Assembly: GCA_038199755.1 (NCBI GenBank)
Contig: JBBPYR010000184.1
Span: 1 to 50,130 of the forward strand
Source of the DNA: JBBPYR01 sp038199755
Lineage (GTDB): Bacteria > Chloroflexota > Ktedonobacteria > Ktedonobacterales > Ktedonobacteraceae
Length of the DNA: 50,130 nucleotides
Direction: 5' to 3'
The notes under the pieces: generated by a model
Told to the model about the DNA's origin: nothing
What the model saw: the letters and a program-made list of their open reading frames with translations, nothing else
Databases searched by the model: none
In this document: piece by piece, positions 25,872-33,944 of the stretch
Numbering within the stretch: the first letter of the stretch is position 1
How the letters are laid out: each line of letters starts with the position of its first letter
Translations under genes and position numbers: made by a program

Positions 25872-26654
25872 ATGAATAAGGTGCTTGTATTATTGCGAAA
25901 AGAATGGCTGGATATTCGCTTGCAGCGGGGATTAATGCTCAGCATCATTCTGCCGCCACTCCTTTTTACGCTCTTGCCCATTATTGCTTTCTATGTCATC
26001 GGGCACGTTCCTGGAGGAGCCAAAATAAACGGTGCGAGCGCGGATACGTTAGGTCTGGGCGATTTATCCCCGGCTGAGTTTGCTCAGGTGATTGTGGGCA
26101 AGCAATTCTCGATTCTCTACCTGCTCATTCCTATGATTGTACCGAGTGTGATTGCGGCGTATAGCATTGTGGGAGAGAAGACCAGCCGCACTTTGGAGCC
26201 GTTGTTGGCGACGCCTGTGCGGGTGTGGGAACTGCTGCTGGGCAAAAGCTTGATTGCACTACTGCCAGCATTAGTGATGACCTGGCTGTGCGGTCTTGTC
26301 TTTATCATCAGCCTCTCGCTCATGGCGGTTAGTGGGCGCGTCGTGGCGGCAATCATCACACCCGGCTGGCTGATTATGTTCGTGTTATGGACACCGCTGC
26401 TCGCGCTGATCGCGATTGCGGTCATGGTCGCGGTTTCGTCACGCGTGAATGACCCACGCACTGCGCAACAGGTTTCGGCCTGGGTGGTGGTTCCATTCAT
26501 GACCATTTTCATCGGGCAAGTCTCTGGCTTGATCGTACTGGGGCTAGTATTCGCGCTGAGTGTCTTTGCCGTGCTGGTACCGCTGACCATCGTGACCGTA
26601 TGGATTGCCACAAAGTTTTTTCAACGCGAAGTTATTCTAACGCAGTGGAAATAG
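25872..26654 (+). CDS. ABC-2 type transporter permease
   Basis: A 260-residue membrane protein with about six helices. The cytoplasmic motif GEKTSRTLEPLLATPV after the second helix marks the NatB/ABC-2 family. Start ATG with AAAGGA upstream. It forms a transporter with the preceding ATPase. Substrate unknown; the neighbouring YhfC and SdpI-like proteins suggest a peptide or toxin-like substrate, which is inference. Confidence 0.88.
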   Translation: MNKVLVLLRKEWLDIRLQRGLMLSIILPPLLFTLLPIIAFYVIGHVPGGAKINGASADTLGLGDLSPAEFAQVIVGKQFSILYLLIPMIVPSVIAAYSIVGEKTSRTLEPLLATPVRVWELLLGKSLIALLPALVMTWLCGLVFIISLSLMAVSGRVVAAIITPGWLIMFVLWTPLLALIAIAVMVAVSSRVNDPRTAQQVSAWVVVPFMTIFIGQVSGLIVLGLVFALSVFAVLVPLTIVTVWIATKFFQREVILTQWK

Positions 26655-26672
26655 CTGTAAAGGGAATAGAAT

Positions 26673-27512
26673 ATGCCTGCAACAGTTCATATAAGCTCTG
26701 CCTGGTTGATTGCTACTCTCGTGAGTGCGTTGTTTGTAATCATCTATCCGTTAGTGCTGGCAGTGATCGCGCATCGGTGGCTCAAGGTGAGTTGGCGTTA
26801 CTTTGGCTTTGGCGCACTGATCTTCTTTCTCTTCCAAATTATCAGTCGTGTGCCGATAGTCACGGTGTTGGGCAATGTACTGGCACCACAGTTGAAGGCT
26901 TCGCCCATCTTCCTGTATATATGGTTAGCCTTTCTCGCACTCACGGCTGGTCTCGCTGAGGAAGTTGGACGCTATGTTGGTTATCGCTGGCTGATGAAAC
27001 GTGAGGAAAAGACGTGGAGCAAGGCGGTTATGTATGGTCTGGGTCATGGTGGGCTCGAATCAATGCTGCTGGTAGGCGGCCTGATTATACTCAACATAGT
27101 AAATCTTGTCGTGCTGTCTTCGCTGAATCTGAACACACTACCTGCCGCGCAACATGCGCAAGTGGTGCAGCAGGTGAACGCGCTGAATGCCCAACCCATA
27201 TGGATGGTATTCTTGGGTAGTTGGGAACGCCTGTGGACGGTGCCGTTTCATGTTGCGATGTCGGTGATTGTGTTGCAGGTCTTTGTGCGCAACAATATTG
27301 CATGGCTCTGGTTAGCTGTGCTCCTTCATGCGCTGCTAGATGGCGTTGCCGTGTTCCTTCAGCAGATACTCGGTGCAGGCACCACCACCAGTTTGATCAT
27401 AGAAGGTATCGTTGCGATAGCGGGTATAGCGAGCATTTGGCTCATCTGGCGCTTGCGGAATCGGTCAGAGACGAGGACTGATACAGTTGTCTCAGATGCC
27501 GCAATATCGTAA
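26673..27512 (+). CDS. YhfC-family intramembrane metalloprotease-like protein
   Basis: A 279-residue protein with about seven to eight helices. The conserved signature is GLAEEVGRYVGYR (Glu-Glu...Arg) in the middle, then a helix with YGLGHGGLES providing the His, and a later HALLD. These Glu/His elements match the YhfC group, distant relatives of CPBP/PrsW intramembrane proteases. Proteolytic activity is not proven for the family. AAAGGGAA lies before the ATG and the gap to the permease is only 18 bp, so it belongs to the exporter operon. It may process or protect against an exported peptide. Confidence 0.8.
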   Translation: MPATVHISSAWLIATLVSALFVIIYPLVLAVIAHRWLKVSWRYFGFGALIFFLFQIISRVPIVTVLGNVLAPQLKASPIFLYIWLAFLALTAGLAEEVGRYVGYRWLMKREEKTWSKAVMYGLGHGGLESMLLVGGLIILNIVNLVVLSSLNLNTLPAAQHAQVVQQVNALNAQPIWMVFLGSWERLWTVPFHVAMSVIVLQVFVRNNIAWLWLAVLLHALLDGVAVFLQQILGAGTTTSLIIEGIVAIAGIASIWLIWRLRNRSETRTDTVVSDAAIS

Positions 27513-27585
27513 ACTGCAAAGAGTGTTTTATTACTGCCTGTTTCTCTGGTATCCTCTGCGATGCTGGGGAAATGGTGCAATATAA

Positions 27586-27621
27586 GGCTGTTGGAGCCAG
27601 ACTCATTGTGCTCCAGCAGCC
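27586..27621 (+). terminator. Hairpin between the exporter operon and the ArsR-type gene
   Basis: A 12-bp stem (GGCTGTTGGAGC pairing with GCTCCAGCAGCC through one G-U pair) with a 12-nt loop lies 73 bp after the YhfC gene stop and just before the ArsR-type regulator start. There is no T-tract. It could end the upstream operon or act in the leader or operator of the regulator gene. Confidence 0.5.
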
Positions 27622-27639
27622 TCGCAAATGGGTTCTACT

Positions 27640-27966
27640 ATGCAAGAGGCTTATAAAGCTATTGCCGACCCCACGAGGCGGCGCATCCTAAAATATTTAC
27701 GTGGCGGTGAGCGCACTGCGGGCGAATTGGCGGAGTACGCGCAGGTGGGACGGACGGCACTGTCGCATCACCTGACAGTGCTCAAGCTTGCCGATCTCGT
27801 GCGTGTCGAGCGGCGCGGGCAATTTCAAATTTATTCGCTCAATACCACCGTTTTTCAAGATTTGATGACTGAACTCATGGGTTGGTTGGGGGGCATTGAG
27901 GGTCCACCGGAGTCCGACGTGCCATTCGGACATGATCCAAAAGATGAGGATGCAGCCGATGCATAA
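27640..27966 (+). CDS. ArsR-family transcriptional repressor, SdpR-like
   Basis: A 108-residue winged-helix protein: KAIADPTRRRILKYL at the N-terminus, the recognition region AEYAQVGRTALSHHLTVLK, and the wing VERRGQFQIYSLN. It lacks the metal-binding cysteines of ArsR/SmtB proper, as does SdpR. The start at 27640 mirrors SdpR (Met, three or four residues, then KAI.DPTRR); an in-frame ATG at 27628 is possible, and neither has a strong ribosome binding site. The downstream SdpI-like gene makes the same pair as Bacillus sdpR-sdpI, where SdpR represses its own operon. Confidence 0.87.
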   Translation: MQEAYKAIADPTRRRILKYLRGGERTAGELAEYAQVGRTALSHHLTVLKLADLVRVERRGQFQIYSLNTTVFQDLMTELMGWLGGIEGPPESDVPFGHDPKDEDAADA

Positions 27967-27992
27967 AGAGAATGATTTTGGGGAGAATGAGC

Positions 27993-28730
27993 ATGAATCC
28001 ATCAGATGAACGCGTGAATGAACCGCCTTTATCATCGCGTATAACGACGGGGGTGGCTATTGGTATTGTGGTACTGCAAATTCTTATTGCGCTGCTTGTG
28101 TATCCTTTTTTACCCGCGCTCCTGCCTTCACACTGGAATGCCGCAGGAGAGATTGATGCCTATCTACCAAAAGCACTTGCTCTCGCGCTTTTTCCTTTTA
28201 TCAGTTTATGTGTCTACTTCCTGATCCGCTTTCTCATCAACCTTGGCCCGAGCTTAAGCAGGCCAAATCAGCGGACAAGTGTCCGTGCGAATATCAATGT
28301 GGTAAGTATAGTCTTACTCGGCGAGGTGTTGTTGATGCTTGTCTTGGAACTTGTCACAATCGCGGCAGGCTTCCACCTCGTAGTGAATATACGTTTTGTG
28401 CTCAGCATCACACTATCGGCCCTCTTCATTTTTGTGGGAAACTACTTTGGTAAGTTCCGCCGCAACTTTTGGGCTGGCATCAGAACGCCTTGGACCTTGG
28501 CGAGTGATACGGTGTGGGAGAGAACGCATCGTATTGGGGGTTGGTTGTTTGTAGCTGTGGGTCTGCTTGGGCTGTTATTAAGCTTTATTCCGTTCTTGCA
28601 GTTGTGGGGATTGCTAGGGCTAGTGTTACCGGTGATGGTCTTTTTATACGTGTATTCCTATAGCTGCTACCAGCAACTGACACGAGGAGGCGGTGAACCC
28701 TTCTCACCGCCCTTTGATGAAGGTAACTAG
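27993..28730 (+). CDS. SdpI-like immunity/signal membrane protein (DUF1648 + SdpI)
   Basis: A 245-residue membrane protein. The N-terminal DUF1648 part has LPSHWNAAGEIDAYLPK between the first two helices. The second half has the SdpI signature, with FWAGIRTPWTLASDTVWERTH (given in part) followed by the last helices. In Bacillus, SdpI gives immunity to the SdpC peptide and sequesters SdpR; here that role is inferred from the adjacent SdpR-like gene. The start is set at 27993 because GGGGAG lies 7 nt upstream; ATGs at 27972 and 27987 are in frame but less well placed. Only 26 bp separate it from the regulator gene. Confidence 0.87.
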   Translation: MNPSDERVNEPPLSSRITTGVAIGIVVLQILIALLVYPFLPALLPSHWNAAGEIDAYLPKALALALFPFISLCVYFLIRFLINLGPSLSRPNQRTSVRANINVVSIVLLGEVLLMLVLELVTIAAGFHLVVNIRFVLSITLSALFIFVGNYFGKFRRNFWAGIRTPWTLASDTVWERTHRIGGWLFVAVGLLGLLLSFIPFLQLWGLLGLVLPVMVFLYVYSYSCYQQLTRGGGEPFSPPFDEGN

Positions 28731-28848
28731 AATGTAAATGCTCCTTGTGTTCTTTCGTCCAATGAGAGATCTGGCTTATGGTTACTCATGTTGTGCTCCC
28801 TTACAGCTGCATTTTGTTAGAATCGTATACTTATTGTGAGAGGAAGGT

Positions 28849-29076
28849 ATGAAGATGTTGATTCATCTCGTCCCATTGATTGGAATTATCCCATTGTTAC
28901 TGTTCTGGGCATGGATGTTCTCAGATATGGTGAGTAATAACACTATACTGAGTAACTCGAATGGTTCCCTAAACTGGCCGCCCGCTTCAAAGTTCGACTG
29001 GACAGTGCTCTTCATCTTTCTGAACGTCTTTGCCGCAATCTTATATTACTTTGCCGAGTACAAACCAAGACATTAA
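28849..29076 (+). CDS. Small two-helix membrane protein
   Basis: A 75-residue protein with two hydrophobic helices (residues about 4-27 and 49-67) separated by a polar Asn/Ser-rich loop, and a charged tail EYKPRH. A good ribosome binding site, GAGAGGAAGG, precedes the ATG, which supports it as a real gene. The layout resembles PLDc_N-type short membrane proteins but without enough signature to assign. It lies 118 bp after the SdpI-like gene on the same strand. Confidence 0.6.
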   Translation: MKMLIHLVPLIGIIPLLLFWAWMFSDMVSNNTILSNSNGSLNWPPASKFDWTVLFIFLNVFAAILYYFAEYKPRH

Positions 29077-29167
29077 CTGCTGTTTGCTTATCTTGAAAGG
29101 CTATCACTCGATCCCTTAGTTCTTTGTCTTGTGCTACATTGCATTCATTCGACGGCCATGCATCTCA

Positions 29168-29851
29168 TCACTGCCCTGGTTGTGCGGATTGCTCTTCCTG
29201 CTGTGCTTGTTCTTTTCTCAGCTTTTCTTGTGCGCGTTTCTCTTGTTGCAGGCGTCGTCGCTCTTCGGCCTTCTTTTGCTCCTCTGGGTCGGTATTCACA
29301 AGGTTCATGGTGGTGGCGACGCCCTGAGTCAAAATTTGGGGAATGAATTCGGCGGCGCGTTCCTCGCCTGTTTCAAGCTGAATGCGCTCATCCATGGGTG
29401 GAACACCGAGCACATGGCTGATATTGGGCATGTTCGTATTCGTGGGGTGTCCCACACCCACACGCAGGCGTGGAAAGCGATTCGTGTGCAGGTGACGAAT
29501 GATATTATCAATGCCATTGTGACCCGCTGCGCTGCCATCGCCTCTCAGACGTAGGCGACCTACTGGTAGGTCCATCTCGTCATACACGACGAGCAGGTCT
29601 TCTGGTTGCAGTTTGTACCAGCGCATCAACTCGCCCACAGATTCGCCGCTGTTATTCATATAGGTGATGGGTTTAGCGAGGAGCACTTTTTCGGCACCAA
29701 GGGTGCCGCTGCTGATAATGGCTCGTGCGCGTCGCTCGTTCCATTGCCACCCTAGCTTGGCGGCAAGCTTGTCGAGGACACGAAATCCTACGTTGTGACG
29801 GCTGTTTTCATATTCTGCGCCTGGATTGCCTAGGCCAACGACTAGTTTCAT
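29168..29851 (-). CDS. pth: Peptidyl-tRNA hydrolase
   Basis: Cleaves peptidyl-tRNA that falls off ribosomes so that the tRNA can be reused; a cytoplasmic housekeeping enzyme. Signature VVGLGNPGAEYENSRHNVGF (residues 4-23) contains the catalytic His, and further conserved parts are KPITYMNNSGESV, LVVYDEMDLPVGRLRLR and GSAAGHNGI. The enzyme domain ends near residue 188. An extra, highly charged Gln/Glu/Lys/Arg tail of about 38 residues (EEQKKAEERRRLQQEKR) follows, predicted helical and absent from most Pth proteins. It lies four bases downstream of the metallophosphoesterase gene, so the two are cotranscribed. Confidence 0.95.
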   Translation of the reverse strand: MKLVVGLGNPGAEYENSRHNVGFRVLDKLAAKLGWQWNERRARAIISSGTLGAEKVLLAKPITYMNNSGESVGELMRWYKLQPEDLLVVYDEMDLPVGRLRLRGDGSAAGHNGIDNIIRHLHTNRFPRLRVGVGHPTNTNMPNISHVLGVPPMDERIQLETGEERAAEFIPQILTQGVATTMNLVNTDPEEQKKAEERRRLQQEKRAQEKLRKEQAQQEEQSAQPGQ

Positions 29852-29855
29852 CTGT

Positions 29856-31079
29856 TTATCGACCGTAAGTCAGGCGTGACGCAAGATATTGCGGCAAGCC
29901 TGCTTGAATGATCTTCTCCTGTGTCTTCTCAATTTCATAGTGGACGCGATAGAAGGTGAAGCCCTTCGTCGTATCATAAATCATAAAGGCGGCACGCGGG
30001 TCACCATCGCGTGGTTGTCCAACGCCACCTGGATTGACAATCGCACGGTAGTCATCGGGTGCCCGCCAGTCACCTTCGGGTGGAACAAGCATCTCGTTTG
30101 TCACCTGTACCATGCTTTGGCTGAGTCCCAGCAGGGCGAGCAATTCATCAATTTCGCTGTTCAGCCGCTCCTCTGCGCTATTGATTGTCTCTTCAGCAGT
30201 GATTGGGACATCATCAGTTGCGTCTGCTGCTGCGGGTTGAGCAGGTTGATCGGCGTGATCTACGACCAAGATTTCAAGCGGATTGTCCTCTTGCAGTGCT
30301 GCTGCAGCCGCATCAACGTCTTCATCTGTCATTGCTGCGGCATGCTGAAGTGGTGCTACCTCTTCGCTAGCTAGCTCCCTTACTTGGCTATTACTCTGCT
30401 CTTGTTTGGCGGTGGCATTATTACTCGCTGGCTCAACTGCCGCGCTATTATTTGCGCTCTGTGCTTGCGGATGAATGGCGGCCATCTTCTTTGTGTCGTC
30501 GTCGTTATGCAGTTCGTCATCGGGCACCTCCAACGCTAACTCTTGCTGTTCCCCATTGCTCAAGGGAAGTGTGGGCGTGTTGGAAACGTCGTCTAGTTGC
30601 TGGTAGATGACGGGAACGTGCGTATGTCCCACGAAGCAGTAGCGCGAGGTGAAGTATTTAAAGCTGCGTTCCGCGAGCACTTCAGAGGTGAGATATTCCC
30701 ACAAGGGACCATATGGACTGCCATGCACCAGGGTACAATCATCGACCTCAATCCGTTCTGGTAAGTTGATGAGGAAGGCGCGATGTTCTTCTGTGAGCTG
30801 CTCTGCTGTCCACTCTGCCGAGATTCGTGCGGCAGTGCTGAAGTCATCCAGGTCAATTTTGCCAACCGCGGCCCAATCGTGGTTGCCCGCAATAATCACA
30901 TTTGTGCGTGCGAGAAGTTTGTCAATGCATTCATTAGGATTTGGTCCATAGCCAACTAGATCGCCGAGGAACCAGATTTGATCAATGGGCTGCTCTTTTG
31001 CTAGCTCATCGATCTTTGCCAGAACTGCTTCTAATGCTTCTAAATTGGCGTGTACATCGGTGAAAATGGCGTATCGCAT
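29856..31079 (-). CDS. Calcineurin-like metallophosphoesterase with long acidic insertion
   Basis: A 407-residue protein with the complete metal site of the YfcE/MJ0936-like phosphodiesterase family: DVHANLEAL (residues 8-16), GDLVGYGPNP (39-48), GNHD (65-68), LVHGSPY (117-123) and GHTHVP (151-156). The last core strands (VNPGGVGQPRDGDPRAAF) come only near residue 350. Between them is an Ala/Glu/Gln/Asp-rich, low-complexity insertion of about 180 residues not found in usual family members, which are near 240 residues long. Its substrate is unknown, probably a nucleotide or phosphodiester. Head of a two-gene operon with pth. Confidence 0.88.
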   Translation of the reverse strand: MRYAIFTDVHANLEALEAVLAKIDELAKEQPIDQIWFLGDLVGYGPNPNECIDKLLARTNVIIAGNHDWAAVGKIDLDDFSTAARISAEWTAEQLTEEHRAFLINLPERIEVDDCTLVHGSPYGPLWEYLTSEVLAERSFKYFTSRYCFVGHTHVPVIYQQLDDVSNTPTLPLSNGEQQELALEVPDDELHNDDDTKKMAAIHPQAQSANNSAAVEPASNNATAKQEQSNSQVRELASEEVAPLQHAAAMTDEDVDAAAAALQEDNPLEILVVDHADQPAQPAAADATDDVPITAEETINSAEERLNSEIDELLALLGLSQSMVQVTNEMLVPPEGDWRAPDDYRAIVNPGGVGQPRDGDPRAAFMIYDTTKGFTFYRVHYEIEKTQEKIIQAGLPQYLASRLTYGR

Positions 31080-31316
31080 AGTGTATTATACTCTATTCAA
31101 CTCTATGGTTCCTATAAATAAATGGCATGCGAGGAGCAATAGATTTCGCTCTTGGTGCTGATAGATAAAGATTGTGTGCTGCTATTCTACCATAGTCGTT
31201 CCTTCCTTACTAGTACTATTTCTCACCTGAATAACTAGCATTATGGAAAATGGCGCATGGCTTTTCGTTCATTTGCATACAATGATATTGTTCTGTTCAA
31301 ATGAATGTGAGAAAAA

Positions 31317-32609
31317 ATGTATAGCGATGAAATAAACGGGTTTATGCGTCCTCGCTCACGCAGGAGTATGTTGCAACAATTGGGTATTCTAGCCGGTGCC
31401 GCTATAACGGCAGGGGTGGGCGTGACTGCTGCACTCCATGCCAAGGCTGCTACTAGAGACGCGGAAAATCCGGTTGAACATATTTTGATTGCTTGTCAGG
31501 AAAATCGCACCTTTGATGCCTACTTTGGAAGGTATCCCGAGGCGGGACCGTTTGGCTTTTCCGCGAATTATACGCTGCCCGATGGCAAAGGTGGCTCTGT
31601 CAAACCTCATCATTTACTGCTTCCTGTCTCGTTCAACGTCTCTCATTCCTGGCAATCTATTCATAATGAATGGCATGGCGGAGCGATGGATGGCTTTTAT
31701 ACGACTGATGGTGCGAGCGCACTGGGTTTTTATGATACGCATGATTTGCCTTATTATTATGCTTTAGCAAAGGCGTTTACGCTGTGTGGCAATTATTTTT
31801 GTTCACAACTCGGCCCTTCAACGCCAAATAGGATCGCTCTGGTGGCCGCGACATCAGGCGGCAAGACGATCAATACGCTTGAACGCGGCAGCCTGGATTG
31901 GCCAACGATTGTCGATCTGTGCGATCAATATGGTATCAGTTGGAAGTGCTATAATCTCGGTTTGGGAACGGGCAGTCGCTTGGAAGACTTCAATCCGCTG
32001 GTATATTTCAAGCGTTGGCAGCAGGATGCCCGTCTGTATGCCAGTGAGCATGACTATCATACAGATCTACAAGCGGGCACGCTACCGCAGGTATCATTTT
32101 TGATTACCGAAGCCCTTATTAGTGAGCATCCTCCGGCTGACATTCAAATGGGGCAGCGCAAGATGGCAGAGGTCGTAAAGGCATTGATGCACTCTAGCGC
32201 GTGGAAACGGTCGGCCCTTTTCTTCACCTATGATGAAGGTGGCGGCTATTTCGACCACGTTGCGCCACCACAGGTTGATGCCTATGGGGTGGGCTTTCGC
32301 GTGCCAATGCTGGTCATCTCACCGTGGGCCAGACGCAACTATCTTTCCGCTCAGCTGTATGAACATAGCTCAATCTTAAAGTTTATTGAGCGCAAGTTTG
32401 GCTTGCCGACGCTTGCTAGCGTGAATCATCAGTTCGATGTATTGACCTCTGCTGAAAACAATGATGCTGCTGGCAGTAGTGATTGGGGGCCAGCTGCGCC
32501 ACCACGCGATGGCTTAGCACAATTCGGCGATTTCTATGAAGCCTTCGATTTTTCCCAGAACCCCGATTATCTGCCGACATTGCCGAATTGGTGGTGGGGT
32601 TGGGGCTAG
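31317..32609 (+). CDS. Tat-exported phosphoesterase, phospholipase C / acid phosphatase family
   Basis: A 430-residue protein with a twin-arginine signal (SRRSMLQQLGILAGAAITAG), so it is exported folded. Catalytic-domain motifs of the PF04185 phosphoesterase family are HILIACQENRTFDAYFG (Glu-Asn for the metal), GPSTPNR, EHPPADI and FTYDEGGGYFDHVAPP. The last carries the metal-binding Asp-Glu and His. Known members hydrolyse phospholipids or phosphate monoesters outside the cell. The upstream Met at 31317 is used; an ATG at 31344, closer to the twin arginines, is a reasonable alternative, since the Shine-Dalgarno match is weak for both. Confidence 0.88.
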   Translation: MYSDEINGFMRPRSRRSMLQQLGILAGAAITAGVGVTAALHAKAATRDAENPVEHILIACQENRTFDAYFGRYPEAGPFGFSANYTLPDGKGGSVKPHHLLLPVSFNVSHSWQSIHNEWHGGAMDGFYTTDGASALGFYDTHDLPYYYALAKAFTLCGNYFCSQLGPSTPNRIALVAATSGGKTINTLERGSLDWPTIVDLCDQYGISWKCYNLGLGTGSRLEDFNPLVYFKRWQQDARLYASEHDYHTDLQAGTLPQVSFLITEALISEHPPADIQMGQRKMAEVVKALMHSSAWKRSALFFTYDEGGGYFDHVAPPQVDAYGVGFRVPMLVISPWARRNYLSAQLYEHSSILKFIERKFGLPTLASVNHQFDVLTSAENNDAAGSSDWGPAAPPRDGLAQFGDFYEAFDFSQNPDYLPTLPNWWWGWG

Positions 32610-32622
32610 GGCTAGGCAATTG

Positions 32623-32651
32623 TTGTCCCTCTCGACATGCGGCTGTATAAT
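32623..32651 (+). promoter_or_regulatory. Promoter of the 32743 membrane-protein gene
   Basis: TTGTCC (32623-32628), 17-nt spacer and a perfect TATAAT (32646-32651) about 90 bp before the ATG. The predicted start near 32658 places the 32665-32700 hairpin inside the leader. Confidence 0.45.
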
Positions 32652-32664
32652 TGATAACGATGAT

Positions 32665-32700
32665 GGAAGGGCATGTGCTCTTTTTAGGATATGTCCTTCC
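32665..32700 (+). other. Leader hairpin upstream of the 32743 gene
   Basis: GGAAGGGCAT pairs with ATGTCCTTCC (one G-U pair) around a loop containing CTCTTTTTAGG. It follows the predicted promoter, so it would form at the 5' end of the mRNA. It could equally terminate the phosphoesterase transcript. Confidence 0.35.
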
Positions 32701-32742
32701 AATTGAATAGACCTGTATGCAATTGAAGGATACAAATGCTCT

Positions 32743-33762
32743 ATGTTAGCAACCTTACCGCTTGTTCTTTTTATGGTTATGACGGAAGTCTCGATAGGCT
32801 CGTTTATCGTGCTTGTCGTGCTTGACTGGCGCAACGAGGTCAAGCGTGGTTTTCTCACCTCGTATGCACTTATTTATCTAGGTTTGACGGGATTAACCTA
32901 TCTCTTCCAACAAAACTTCTCAACCTCTGAGCAATTGAATAGCTATGCCCAGTTGGACAAAGCCTGGATAGGCTATCAAGCGTTGCCGCTCTTACTCTTC
33001 TTTTTGCTGATGATTCCCTATAATGTGCTGCTCTTGCTTGACAGGAGAGCAGGTGTTGATGGGAAGACGAGCGAACAGAAGGCGGGAGAAATAGGAGAGT
33101 CGGGTGAGATAGCAGAGGCAACCGAGGAGGCTATCCCTGTAAAACGACTTTCTACCTTGCGCCTCTTACGTCTCGCCAATGGTGGTTTATGTGTGGTGGC
33201 GGGCTTGGCAACGCTGTTTGTGATGGCGATGATCTATCGCCCTCTAGCGGAGGCAAATTTTGGTGGTGTGTTTACCGTGGCGAGTTTCTTTGCCGCGTCA
33301 TTAGCTCTGGGTGGTGTGCTGACCGCGATGTGGCTCGGCCACTGGTATCTGGTGACACCGGCACTTTCGGAGCGACCTTTGCAGTTCGCGACGACGTTGG
33401 TATTATTGGGTGTGCTGGCACAAGTCCTCTTCGCGTTCACTGCTGGCCCCAGTACGGTGCAGGCACATACTAATACCAATATACCAGCTGGCCCACCGAT
33501 TGTGAGCGCGCCACCAGCCACCCCTACAGGGCAGGTCAAACCAGCCGATGCTCCGGTGATTACACCGCTGAGTGCCGATGCAATTGGCTGGATTCGGATT
33601 CTCGTCAGCTTTGTCATGCCGCTGGTGTTGGGTGGGTTGGCCTGGAAGTTGATCCGTGATCGCTCATTCCAGTCCGCTACCGGAATGCTTTACCTGGTGG
33701 TGGTCTGCACACTGGCAGGAGAAGCCATGGCGCGTGGTCTTTTCCTGATTGGCTTATCCTAG
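32743..33762 (+). CDS. Polytopic membrane protein, possibly DmsC/NrfD-like anchor
   Basis: A 339-residue protein with about eight hydrophobic helices and a charged cytoplasmic-looking loop (SEQKAGEIGESGEIAEATEE) after the third. The first helix (VMTEVSIGSFIVLVVLDW) and the last segment with an AGEAMARGLFL ending recall the quinone-binding anchor subunits DmsC/NrfD of molybdopterin oxidoreductases, but no such oxidoreductase is encoded nearby, so this is only a hint. GAAGGA lies before the ATG at a rather long distance. It ends before a palindromic repeat. Confidence 0.65.
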   Translation: MLATLPLVLFMVMTEVSIGSFIVLVVLDWRNEVKRGFLTSYALIYLGLTGLTYLFQQNFSTSEQLNSYAQLDKAWIGYQALPLLLFFLLMIPYNVLLLLDRRAGVDGKTSEQKAGEIGESGEIAEATEEAIPVKRLSTLRLLRLANGGLCVVAGLATLFVMAMIYRPLAEANFGGVFTVASFFAASLALGGVLTAMWLGHWYLVTPALSERPLQFATTLVLLGVLAQVLFAFTAGPSTVQAHTNTNIPAGPPIVSAPPATPTGQVKPADAPVITPLSADAIGWIRILVSFVMPLVLGGLAWKLIRDRSFQSATGMLYLVVVCTLAGEAMARGLFLIGLS

Positions 33763-33789
33763 CTGGTGAGTAACGGCGCGTAAACCGCT

Positions 33790-33868
33790 GTAGGGGCGAG
33801 CGCCCCCCGTACCCGTTGGCGAATCGCTTCTCAACGGGTACGGGGGGCGCGATAAATCTCGCCCCTAC
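33790..33868. repeat. GTAGGG-family palindromic repeat, copy 1
   Basis: Ends GTAGGGGCGAG (33790) and CTCGCCCCTAC (33868) are complementary, and the inner arms CGCCCCCCGTACCCGTTG and its complement pair perfectly; the right arm has an extra ATTTATCG-complement bulge. It lies between the convergent genes at 33762 and 33945 and can act as a terminator. A second, end-only fragment (TCTCGCCCCTACGGAT) is present at 33914-33929. Confidence 0.75.
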
Positions 33869-33944
33869 GGATGGGTTTCCATGATGACCATGTTCATTTG
33901 TTCATGTCGATAATCTCGCCCCTACGGATAAGGGTAAGGCAGCA

